Shown piece after piece: positions 1 through 5,186 of a stretch of DNA of 5,186 nucleotides. The notes below the pieces were generated by a model, which was not told the DNA's origin, made no database searches, and saw only the letters and a program-made list of their open reading frames with translations. The position numbers were made by a program, and so were the translations under genes. This DNA is from Pseudomonadota bacterium (GTDB taxonomy: Bacteria; Pseudomonadota; Alphaproteobacteria; Rhizobiales; Devosiaceae). The stretch covers positions 1-5,186 of the forward strand of contig JAEYTN010000100.1 of NCBI GenBank assembly GCA_023433985.1. The letters are read 5' to 3'. Within the stretch, counting starts at the first letter, position 1; each line of letters begins with the position of its first letter.

Positions 1-537
1 CCTCAGCGCCTCCGTCACCGACCCCGCCTCGAGATAGACCTCGGTGAAATCCGGGAACCGCGCCTCCGGCACCCAGCCCGATCCCCGCGCCAGCGGCCGC
101 CCGTCGGCGAACGAGATCGTCTCGTGCCGGACCAGCTGCGTGCCCGGCTTCACCGCCAGCGCCTCGGCCAGCCGCGCATTGGCCCGCTCGATCCGGTGCG
201 ACAGCAGCGTGCGGCTGCGCTCCCGCGTCTGCCCCGCGAGCCCCTCGTTGAAGCGCGTCCGCCGCCCCACCCGGTAGCTCAGCCGCTTCGCCTCGGCGAC
301 GAACGTGCCGCGCCCATGCTCGGCCCGCACCACGCCCTCTTCCGCCAGCACCGCCATTGCGCGTCGCACCGTATGCCGGTTGACGCCGAAACGCTCCGCC
401 AGCGGCAGCTCGCCGTCGAGCCTGTCGCCTTCGGCGAGCTTGCCCCCGACGATGTCGAGCCGGATAGCATCGGCGATCTGCCGCCACAGCGCCACCCCTC
501 CGGCAGGGGCTTCGGCGCCGCGGCTCAAGATTGTCAT
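1..537 (-). CDS. phnF: PhnF, GntR/HutC-family transcriptional repressor of the phn operon (3' end outside window)
   Basis: This is a DNA-binding repressor predicted to control the divergent phn operon. The frame is open from the ATG at 537 down to base 1, giving 179 residues of a family that is usually about 240. The N-terminal winged helix-turn-helix covers roughly residues 16-80. It includes ELPLAERFGVNRHTVRRA (43-60), whose VNRHTVRRA recognition helix is typical of PhnF, and the wing GRGTFV (75-80). From about residue 90 a UTRA-type effector-binding domain begins, and its last part is missing here. The ATG at 537 was chosen because the next upstream ATG in this direction runs into a stop after four codons, and because an AGGA lies 10 nt upstream. 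Position next to phnG, head to head, supports PhnF over other HutC-family regulators. In the family the effector is thought to be a phosphonate-related or phosphate-related signal; the ligand cannot be read from the sequence. Confidence 0.9.
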   Translation of the reverse strand, partial: MTILSRGAEAPAGGVALWRQIADAIRLDIVGGKLAEGDRLDGELPLAERFGVNRHTVRRAMAVLAEEGVVRAEHGRGTFVAEAKRLSYRVGRRTRFNEGLAGQTRERSRTLLSHRIERANARLAEALAVKPGTQLVRHETISFADGRPLARGSGWVPEARFPDFTEVYLEAGSVTEALR

Positions 538-548
538 TGCAAATTCAT
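531..548 (+). promoter_or_regulatory. Candidate PHO box (PhoB binding site), weak
   Basis: Two direct 7-bp units, TTGTCAT (531-537) and AATTCAT (542-548), are separated by 4 bp. This is the spacing of PhoB boxes, whose units resemble CTGTCAT. The first unit matches 6 of 7 positions and the second only 4 of 7. The site lies about 70 bp upstream of phnG, which is reasonable for phosphate-starvation control. However, the better unit is the complement of the phnF start region, so coding constraint could explain it. No convincing -10 element follows at the expected distance. Confidence 0.28.
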
Positions 549-580
549 CCTGGAGGCGTAGAGGGACGCAAAGTCGATGT

Positions 581-604
581 ACTTGTATAGCTAACTAGAC
601 AAGT
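581..604. promoter_or_regulatory. 24-bp inverted repeat, probable PhnF operator
   Basis: The arms are ACTTGTATAGCT (581-592) and AACTAGACAAGT (593-604). Ten of the twelve position pairs are complementary, with perfect outer arms ACTTGT/ACAAGT and inner TAG/CTA and TA pairs. The GTnTAG...CTAnAC core resembles operators of HutC-subfamily GntR regulators, which carry GT and AC half-sites around a TA-rich centre. It lies in the only intergenic region between phnF and phnG, ending 13 bp before the phnG start. A bound repressor there would block the phnG promoter or early transcription, and probably phnF as well. The link to PhnF is inferred from position and motif shape. Confidence 0.65.
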
Positions 605-605
605 T

Positions 606-609
606 GGAG
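606..609 (+). promoter_or_regulatory. Ribosome binding site of phnG
   Basis: GGAG sits 8 nt before the ATG at 618. It supports that ATG as the phnG start over the in-frame ATG at 663, which would still leave the conserved PhnG motifs intact. The site begins two bases after the operator palindrome, so repressor and ribosome sites are nearly contiguous. Confidence 0.65.
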
Positions 610-617
610 CAAGCCGG

Positions 618-1073
618 ATGAGCGAAGCTGCGAACCCGCGACAAGAGAACCGGAAGGAAGCGATGGGGGTGCTGAGCCACGCCGCCCCAGGCCGCCTCGG
701 CGAGTTGTGGGGGCGCTGGGCTGACAAGCCCGCCTTCCGCCGCGTGCGCGGCCCCGAAACCGGGCTCGTCATGATCCGTGGCCGCGCCGGCGGCGGCGGC
801 AACCCCTTCAACCTCGGCGAGGCGACCGTCACCCGCGCCACCGTGCGGCTCGAAAGCGGCGAAGTCGGGCACGCCTATTGCCTCGGCCGCGACGGCGACA
901 AGGCGGTGCGAGCCGCCCTGTTCGACGCCCTGTGGCAGCGCGACCCCGAGGCCGTCGAGGCCGAGGTGCTGGCACCGCTCCGCGCCGAGCAGGCCGCAGC
1001 CGACAAGCGCCGCCGCGACGAGACCGCGGCCACCCGCGTCGACTTCTTCACCATGGTGCGGGGAGACAATTGA
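618..1073 (+). CDS. phnG: PhnG, C-P lyase core complex subunit
   Basis: PhnG is a small subunit of the C-P lyase core complex (PhnG2H2I2J2 in E. coli) and is needed with PhnH, PhnI and PhnL for phosphonate-dependent displacement of adenine from ATP. The 151-residue product matches the usual length (E. coli about 150). Recognisable family blocks are RGPETGLVMIRGRAGG (44-59), NPFNLGEATVTR (62-73) and VGHAYCLGRD (83-92), followed by a helical, charged stretch and the C-terminal VDFFTMVRG. It is the first gene of the operon. Its TGA shares one base with the phnH ATG (TGATG), which suggests coupled translation. The catalytic role of PhnG itself is not settled in the family. Confidence 0.95.
   Translation: MSEAANPRQENRKEAMGVLSHAAPGRLGELWGRWADKPAFRRVRGPETGLVMIRGRAGGGGNPFNLGEATVTRATVRLESGEVGHAYCLGRDGDKAVRAALFDALWQRDPEAVEAEVLAPLRAEQAAADKRRRDETAATRVDFFTMVRGDN
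1060..1065 (+). promoter_or_regulatory. Ribosome binding site that fixes the phnH start
   Basis: GGGGAG ends 7 nt before the ATG at 1073. The phnH frame is open much further upstream, to an ATG at 878 inside phnG. This strong site and the family's N-terminus (start followed by an acidic, short leader and GF..) place the start at 1073. Confidence 0.7.
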
Positions 1074-1663
1074 TGGACCTCTCGATTGAAGGCGGCTTCG
1101 CCGACGTGGTGCTGGGCGCGCAAGGCGTCTTCCGCGCCACCATGGAGGCCCTGGCCCGTCCCGGCCGGCCGCAGCCCATCGGCACCGACGCCGCTCCGCC
1201 GGCACCGCTGATACCCGAACTGGGCGCCATTGCGCTCACCCTGTGCGACGGCGACACGCCCGTCTGGCTCGACCCCGACCTGCGCCGATCCGAAGCCGTC
1301 GCCGCCTGGCTCGCCTTCCACTGCGGCTGCCGGCTCACCGACGATCCGGCCGAGGCCCATTTCGCCCTCGTCACCGACGCCGCGCTGCTGCCCCGCCTCG
1401 ATACCCTGGCGCAGGGCACCGACGAATATCCGGACCGCTCGACCACTCTCGTCCTCGCCACCGGCATATCTGAAACGCCGGTGATGCTGAAGGGCCCCGG
1501 CATCAAGGGCGAGCTGCGCACCGCCCTGCCGCTGCCCGGCGGCGATTTCCTCGCCCAGTGGGTCGACAACCGCGCCCGCTTCCCCCGCGGCATCGACCTC
1601 CTGCTCGTTAGCAGCGGCACGGTGACCGGGCTGCCCCGCACCACCCGCATTTCGGAGGCCTGA
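1073..1663 (+). CDS. phnH: PhnH, C-P lyase core complex subunit
   Basis: PhnH is a structural subunit of the C-P lyase core complex; in E. coli it has a fold resembling PLP-dependent transferases but no cofactor. The product is 196 aa, close to E. coli's 194. Family features are the N-terminal GF.D...GAQGVFRATMEALARPG (8-31), ALTLCDGDTPVWLDPDL (54-70), FHCGC (82-86), and the C-terminal FPRGIDLLLV (170-179) and LPRTT (187-191). The reading frame extends upstream into phnG, but that extension is arginine/proline-rich shadow sequence and is excluded. The start overlaps the phnG stop, and the end is 3 nt before phnI. Confidence 0.95.
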   Translation: MDLSIEGGFADVVLGAQGVFRATMEALARPGRPQPIGTDAAPPAPLIPELGAIALTLCDGDTPVWLDPDLRRSEAVAAWLAFHCGCRLTDDPAEAHFALVTDAALLPRLDTLAQGTDEYPDRSTTLVLATGISETPVMLKGPGIKGELRTALPLPGGDFLAQWVDNRARFPRGIDLLLVSSGTVTGLPRTTRISEA

Positions 1664-1666
1664 GCC

Positions 1667-2761
1667 ATGTATGTTGCCGTAAAGGGCGGCGAGGCCGCCA
1701 TCGCCAATGCCCACCGCCTGCTCGCCGACCGTCGCCGTGGCGACCGCAGCGTCCCGGCCCTGCGCCTCGACCAGATCGTCGAGCAGCTGGGCCTCGCCGT
1801 CGACCGCGCCATGGGCGAAGGGTCGCTCTACGATCGCGAACTCGCCGCGCTCGCCATCCTGCAGGCCCGCGGCGACCTGATCGAGGCGATCTTCCTCGTC
1901 CGCGCCTACCGCACCACGCTGCCCCGCTTCGGCTACTCGAAGCCGATCGATACCGGCGCCATGCTGATCGAACGGCGCGTCTCCGCCACCTTCAAGGATC
2001 TGCCGGGCGGCCAGTTGCTCGGCCCCACCTTCGACTACACCCATCGCCTGCTCGACCCTTCGCTCCTCGGCGACACCCCCGTGGACGCGCCCGCCGCCCG
2101 CGACACCGAGCCCGAGACGGCTCCGCGCGTCACCGACCTGCTCGGCCACCAGGGCCTGATCGAGCCCGACGTCAACGAGCAGCAGGACGAGATCGGCGAC
2201 CTCACCCGCGAGCCGCTGGAGTTTCCCCTCAACCGCGACCTCCGCCTCCAGGCGCTGGCCCGCGGCGACGAGGGCTTCCTCCTCGCCCTCGGCTACTCCA
2301 CCCAGCGCGGCTATGGCCGCTCGCACCCCTTCGTAGGCGAAATCCGGATCGGGGAGGTGGAGGTGGAACTCGACATTCCAGAACTCGGCTTCGCCGTCTC
2401 ACTCGGCCGCATCCACGTCACCGAGTGCCAGATGATCAACAAGTTCAAGGGCAACCAGAAAGTGCCGCCGCAGTTCACCCGCGGCTATGGCCTCGTCTTC
2501 GGCCAGGCCGAGCGCAAGGCCATGGCGATGTCGCTCTGCGACCGGTCGCTGCGCGCCCGCGAGCTGGGCGAAGACGTCAACCACCCGGCGCAGGATGAGG
2601 AGTTCGTCATCTCGCACTCCGACAACGTGCAGGCCACCGGCTTCGTCGAGCACCTGAAGCTGCCGCACTATGTCGATTTCCAGGGCGAACTCGGCCTCCT
2701 CCGCGAGATGCGCGCCGAGCACGACGCCGCCGTCGAGGCTTACCAGGAGGCCGCAGAATGA
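1667..2761 (+). CDS. phnI: PhnI, C-P lyase nucleosidase / ribose-1-phosphonate triphosphate-forming subunit
   Basis: PhnI replaces the adenine of ATP with phosphonate at ribose C1' when assembled with PhnG, PhnH and PhnL; alone, the E. coli enzyme acts as a purine nucleosidase. The product is 364 aa (E. coli 354) and is clearly homologous along its length. Conserved blocks include the start MYVAVKGGE, RRRGD (22-26), LAVDRAMGEG (43-52), RELAALA (57-63), EAIFLVRAYRTTLPR (73-87), KDLPGGQLLGPTFDYTHRLLD (110-130), YSTQRGYGR.HPF, ERKAMAMSL and HLKLPHYVDFQ.EL. GGAGG ends 8 nt before the ATG. No frameshift or missing block is seen. Downstream, unlike the other junctions, the next operon gene begins only after 163 bp. 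Confidence 0.96.
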   Translation: MYVAVKGGEAAIANAHRLLADRRRGDRSVPALRLDQIVEQLGLAVDRAMGEGSLYDRELAALAILQARGDLIEAIFLVRAYRTTLPRFGYSKPIDTGAMLIERRVSATFKDLPGGQLLGPTFDYTHRLLDPSLLGDTPVDAPAARDTEPETAPRVTDLLGHQGLIEPDVNEQQDEIGDLTREPLEFPLNRDLRLQALARGDEGFLLALGYSTQRGYGRSHPFVGEIRIGEVEVELDIPELGFAVSLGRIHVTECQMINKFKGNQKVPPQFTRGYGLVFGQAERKAMAMSLCDRSLRARELGEDVNHPAQDEEFVISHSDNVQATGFVEHLKLPHYVDFQGELGLLREMRAEHDAAVEAYQEAAE

Positions 2762-2766
2762 GCCCG

Positions 2767-2889
2767 CTACCGCTCCTCGCGGTCTTCCCCTCGGGTGGCC
2801 GGCCGAACCTCCCACCAATAGTAGCCGAAGCCAACGAAAGCGGCTGCCACCACGCCGATCGCGATCATTGCAATGGTCCCGACATCCAT
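2767..2889 (-). CDS. Small single-pass membrane protein, unknown function, antisense between phnI and phnJ
   Basis: A 40-residue ORF runs against the operon in the gap between phnI and phnJ. It starts MDVGTIAMIAIG, has one uninterrupted hydrophobic segment (about residues 5-26) ending in an aromatic belt YYWW (23-26), then a charged tail (27-40) with four Arg and five Glu/Asp. This is the classic shape of a small bitopic membrane protein. GGAG at 2898-2901 lies 8 nt before the ATG on the minus strand. About three quarters of its codons end in G or C, in keeping with the genome. Its stop is 5 bp past the phnI stop, so it fits the gap almost exactly. I do not recognise the family; it loosely resembles small accessory subunits such as CydX or CcoQ only in overall design. 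I see no clear promoter for it, and how it would be transcribed is unclear. It does not appear to be a C-P lyase component. Confidence 0.55.
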   Translation of the reverse strand: MDVGTIAMIAIGVVAAAFVGFGYYWWEVRPATRGEDREER

Positions 2890-2897
2890 TTCCGCCA

Positions 2898-2901
2898 CTC
2901 C
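2898..2901 (-). promoter_or_regulatory. Ribosome binding site of the small antisense membrane-protein ORF
   Basis: GGAG read on the minus strand ends 8 nt before the ATG at 2889. This is near-ideal spacing and is one of the main reasons to take the 40-codon ORF seriously. On the plus strand this stretch lies just before the phnJ ribosome site (GGAG at 2912-2915), so the two initiation regions face each other within about 40 bp. Confidence 0.45.
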
Positions 2902-2924
2902 ACCACCGGCCGGAGCAATGCGCC

Positions 2925-3827
2925 ATGACCGAGTCACGTTCCGCCGCGGGTGCCATCGCGGCCTACAACTTTGCGTATCTCGATGAGCAGACCAAGCGGA
3001 TGATCCGCCGCGCCATCCTCAAGGCCATCGCCATTCCCGGCTACCAGGTGCCCTTCGCTTCCCGCGAAATGCCCATGCCCTATGGCTGGGGCACCGGCGG
3101 CGTGCAGGTCACCGCCTCGATCATCGGCCCCGCCGACGTGCTGAAGGTCATCGACCAGGGCGCCGACGACACCACTAACGCCGTCTCGATCCGCGCCTTC
3201 TTCGCCAGGGTGGCCGAAGTGCGCATCACCACGCACACCGCCGAGGCGAGCATCATCCAGACCCGCCACCGCATCCCGGAGGCGAAGCTCACCGAGGGCC
3301 AGGTGTTGGTCTACCAGGTGCCGATCCCGGAGCCGCTGCGCTTCCTCGAACCGCGCGAGACCGAGACCCGCAAGATGCACGCCCTCGAGGAATACGGCCT
3401 CATGCACGTGAAGCTCTACGAGGACATTGCGAAGCACGGCCGCATCGCCACCACCTACGCCAACCCCGTGGAGGTCGAGGGCCGCTACGTCATGGATCCC
3501 TCGCCCACGCCCAAGTTCGACAACCCCAAGATGCACATGTCCGAGGCGCTGCAGCTCTTCGGCGCCGGCCGCGAGAAGCGCATCTATGCCGTGCCGCCCT
3601 ACACCGAAGTCGTGAGCCTCGATTTCGAGGACCACCCTTTCGAGATCCAGCACTTCGAGGAGCCCTGCGCCCTCTGCGGCGCCACCGGCGTCTATCTCGA
3701 TGAGGTCATCCTCGACGATCGCGGCGGGCACATGTTCGTCTGCTCCGACACCGACAATTGCGAGGATCGCCGCGACCACGGCCACCGCGGCCCGCTCGCC
3801 GGCCACGCGCTGGAGGCTGCGGAATGA
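2925..3827 (+). CDS. phnJ: PhnJ, radical-SAM C-P lyase (alpha-D-ribose 1-methylphosphonate 5-phosphate C-P-lyase)
   Basis: PhnJ cleaves the C-P bond of 5-phosphoribosyl-1-phosphonate, releasing the alkane (methane from methylphosphonate) and ribose cyclic phosphate, using S-adenosylmethionine and a [4Fe-4S] cluster. The 300-aa product keeps the key residues. The four family cysteines are Cys248, Cys251, Cys273 and Cys279 (CALC... and CSDTDNC), matching E. coli Cys241/244/266/272. The glycyl-radical glycine is Gly39 in AIPGYQVPF, equivalent to E. coli Gly32. Other blocks are YNFAYLDEQTKRMIRRAIL (14-32), MPYGWGTGG (51-59), DQGADDTTNAVSIR (77-90) and FDNPKM.M (198-205). The ATG at 2925 has GGAG 9 nt upstream; the frame is open further back into phnI but that part is shadow. 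The tail after Cys279 is about ten residues longer than in E. coli and His-rich. The stop overlaps phnK (ATGA). Confidence 0.96.
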   Translation: MTESRSAAGAIAAYNFAYLDEQTKRMIRRAILKAIAIPGYQVPFASREMPMPYGWGTGGVQVTASIIGPADVLKVIDQGADDTTNAVSIRAFFARVAEVRITTHTAEASIIQTRHRIPEAKLTEGQVLVYQVPIPEPLRFLEPRETETRKMHALEEYGLMHVKLYEDIAKHGRIATTYANPVEVEGRYVMDPSPTPKFDNPKMHMSEALQLFGAGREKRIYAVPPYTEVVSLDFEDHPFEIQHFEEPCALCGATGVYLDEVILDDRGGHMFVCSDTDNCEDRRDHGHRGPLAGHALEAAE

Positions 3828-4599
3828 ACACCGAACCCCTGCTCCGCGTCAGCAACCTGACCAAGTACTACGGCGACCGCCTCGGCTGCGCCGATGTCGG
3901 CTTCGAGCTCTGGCCCGGCGAGGTCCTCGCCATCGTCGGCGAGTCCGGTTCGGGCAAGACCACGCTCCTCAACATCCTCTCGACCCGCCTCGAGCCCAGC
4001 TCCGGCGTCGCCGAGTACCGCATGCGCGACGCGACCTGGCGCAACCTCTACCACCTCTCCGAGGCCGAGCACCGCTTCTTGATGCGCACCGACTGGGGCT
4101 TCGTGCACCAGAACCCCGCCGACGGGCTCCGCATGACCGTTTCCGCGGGCGCCAATGTCGGCGAGCGCATGATGGCCGTCGGCAACCGGCACTATGGCAC
4201 CATCCGCTCCACCGCCATCGAGTGGCTGAGCCGCGTGGAGATCGCCGAAGACCGCATCGACGACGAGCCGCGCGCCTTCTCGGGCGGCATGCGCCAGCGC
4301 CTGCAGATCGCCCGCAACCTCGTCACCCATCCGCGCCTCGTCTTCATGGACGAACCGACCGGCGGCCTCGACGTCTCGGTGCAGGCGCGCCTGCTCGACC
4401 TTATCCGCGGCCTTGTCGCCGATCTCGGGCTCTCGGCCATCATCGTCACCCACGACCTCGCCGTCGCCCGCCTCCTCAGCACCGCATGATGGTGATGAAG
4501 GACGGCTACGTGGTCGAAGCCGGCCTCACCGACCGCGTCCTCGATGACCCGCGCGAACCCTACACCCAGCTGCTTGTCAGCTCGATTTTGCAGGTGTGA
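3824..4599 (+). pseudogene. phnK: phnK, C-P lyase ABC-type ATPase, disrupted by a -1 frameshift near 4480
   Basis: PhnK is an ABC-family ATPase that docks on PhnJ in the C-P lyase complex; it is not a membrane transporter subunit. From the ATG at 3824 (overlapping the phnJ stop, GGAGG 7 nt upstream) the frame gives 221 aa, ending at TGA 4487-4489. This part holds Walker A GESGSGKT (39-46), Q-loop Gln96 (VHQNP), signature FSGGMRQR (152-159), Walker B LVFMDEP (172-178) and H-loop His210. The conserved PhnK tail (MMVMKDGYVVEAGL..., ending LLVSSILQV) continues in another frame from 4486 to 4599. Loss of one base between AGC (4478-4480) and ACC would explain this: restoring it gives Ser-Asp-Arg, as expected of the family, and a 258-aa protein, near E. 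coli's 252. It may be a real mutation or a sequence error. Reinitiation at ATG 4486, which overlaps the premature stop, could yield a split protein. Confidence 0.9.
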
Positions 4600-5186
4600 T
4601 GACCATGACCGCCCTCCTCACCGTCCGCGATGTCGCGAAATCCTTCACCATGCACCTCCGGGACGGCCTCGTCCTCCCCGTCGTCCAGGGCGTCGCCTTC
4701 GAGGTGAATGCCGGCGAATGCGTCGTGCTCGGCGGCCCCTCGGGCGCCGGCAAATCGAGCCTGCTCAAGATGGTCTACGGCAACTACGGCGTCGATGAGG
4801 GCTCGATCAGCCTCGTCCACCACGGCCAGCCGGTGGACCTCGCGACAGCCGGTCCCCGCACCGTGCTGGATCTCCGCCGCGACACCATCGGCTATGTCAG
4901 CCAGTTCCTCCGCACCGTGCCGCGCGTCTCCACCCTCGATGTCGTCGCCGAGCCGCTGATGAGCCGGGGCGTTTCGCGCGAGGAGGCGGGTGAGCGGGCC
5001 CGCCGGCTTCTCGCCCGCCTCAACCTGCCCGAGCGCCTCTGGTCGCTGCCTCCTGCCACCTTTTCGGGCGGCGAGCAGCAGCGCGTGAACATCGCCCGCG
5101 GCTTCATCGCCGCGCTGCCGATCCTGCTCCTCGACGAGCCGACCGCCTCCCTCGACGCCCGCAACCGTGACGTGGTCGTCGCATTG
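4599..5186 (+). CDS. phnL: PhnL, C-P lyase ABC-type ATPase (3' end outside window)
   Basis: PhnL is the second ABC-type ATPase of the C-P lyase system and is required with PhnG, PhnH and PhnI for the phosphonate-ATP reaction. The frame is open to the window edge, giving 196 residues of about 230. Visible motifs are Walker A GPSGAGKS (46-53), Q-loop Gln102 (YVSQFLR), signature FSGGEQQRVNIARGF (155-169), Walker B ILLLDEP (175-181) and D-loop SLD (184-186). The H-loop histidine lies outside. The VSQFLR..PR and LN.PERLW stretches are specific to PhnL within ABC ATPases. The start is either ATG 4599, sharing a base with the phnK stop (TGATG), or ATG 4605, two codons on. Only a weak AGG (4592-4594) precedes them, so translation probably depends on coupling from phnK, which makes the phnK frameshift relevant to PhnL expression. 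Confidence 0.95.
   Translation, partial: MTMTALLTVRDVAKSFTMHLRDGLVLPVVQGVAFEVNAGECVVLGGPSGAGKSSLLKMVYGNYGVDEGSISLVHHGQPVDLATAGPRTVLDLRRDTIGYVSQFLRTVPRVSTLDVVAEPLMSRGVSREEAGERARRLLARLNLPERLWSLPPATFSGGEQQRVNIARGFIAALPILLLDEPTASLDARNRDVVVAL

Noticed and set aside
124..561. A 145-codon plus-strand open frame opposite phnF
   Set aside because: It is Arg/Pro-rich with no motif, while the minus strand reads as a clear GntR-type winged helix repressor throughout.
588..593. TATAGC near the operator as a -10 promoter element
   Set aside because: It matches the sigma-70 -10 consensus only partly, and no acceptable -35 hexamer lies 16-18 bp upstream, so I do not call a promoter.
875..2326. A 483-codon open frame on the minus strand across phnG, phnH and phnI
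   Set aside because: It lies opposite three well-conserved genes, and its Gly/Ala/Val/Glu-rich composition is what a high-GC complement strand gives. No family motif is visible.
2670..2924. Upstream extension of the phnJ frame
   Set aside because: It is open but overlaps the end of phnI and is Arg/Pro/Ser-rich, unlike any PhnJ N-terminus. ATG 2925 has a good ribosome site and family-consistent sequence.
2934..3806. A 290-codon open frame on the minus strand opposite phnJ
   Set aside because: The composition is repetitive Gly/Val/Ala/His, it has no recognisable domain, and it is fully explained as a shadow of phnJ.
3692..4453. A 253-codon open frame on the minus strand opposite the end of phnJ and phnK
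   Set aside because: It is a shadow of phnK; the plus strand carries complete ABC ATPase motifs and the minus product has none.
4471..4489. Programmed -1 ribosomal frameshifting in phnK
   Set aside because: No X XXY YYZ slippery heptamer, upstream spacer ribosome site or obvious downstream hairpin was seen around the frame change, and a one-base loss is simpler.

Overview
The window is the front part of a carbon-phosphorus (C-P) lyase operon from a high-GC proteobacterium. The gene order, the divergent phnF repressor, the strong G/C bias at third codon positions and the protein sequences fit an alphaproteobacterium, probably of the Rhizobiales/Hyphomicrobiales or Rhodobacterales type. That placement is inference, because no rRNA or other taxonomic marker is present.

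Layout. On the minus strand, 1-537 holds the first 179 codons of phnF, a GntR/HutC-family repressor whose 3' end lies outside the window. The divergent intergenic region (538-617) carries a 24-bp imperfect palindrome at 581-604, a good candidate PhnF operator, and a weaker candidate PHO box that overlaps the phnF start. On the plus strand follow phnG (618-1073), phnH (1073-1663), phnI (1667-2761), phnJ (2925-3827), phnK (3824-4599, interrupted by a -1 frameshift near 4480) and phnL (4599 to the window end, incomplete). Most junctions are ATGA or TGATG overlaps, or a 3-nt gap, so the genes look translationally coupled.

How the genes work together. From the well-studied E. coli pathway, PhnI with PhnG, PhnH and PhnL attaches a phosphonate to C1' of ATP's ribose and displaces adenine. 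PhnM, not in this window, then removes pyrophosphate. PhnJ, a radical-SAM enzyme, breaks the C-P bond. PhnG, PhnH, PhnI and PhnJ form the core complex, to which the ABC-type ATPases PhnK and PhnL bind. The cell gains phosphate from phosphonates, usually under phosphate starvation.

Two things break the pattern. First, phnI and phnJ are separated by 163 bp instead of abutting. That gap contains a convincing 40-codon ORF on the opposite strand (2767-2889) that encodes a small single-pass membrane protein with its own Shine-Dalgarno sequence. Second, phnK is split by what looks like loss of one base. All ABC ATPase motifs are in the first part (221 aa), and the conserved C-terminal tail (37 aa) is in another frame, beginning at an ATG that overlaps the premature stop. 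I see no tRNA, rRNA, CRISPR array, insertion sequence or clear terminator.
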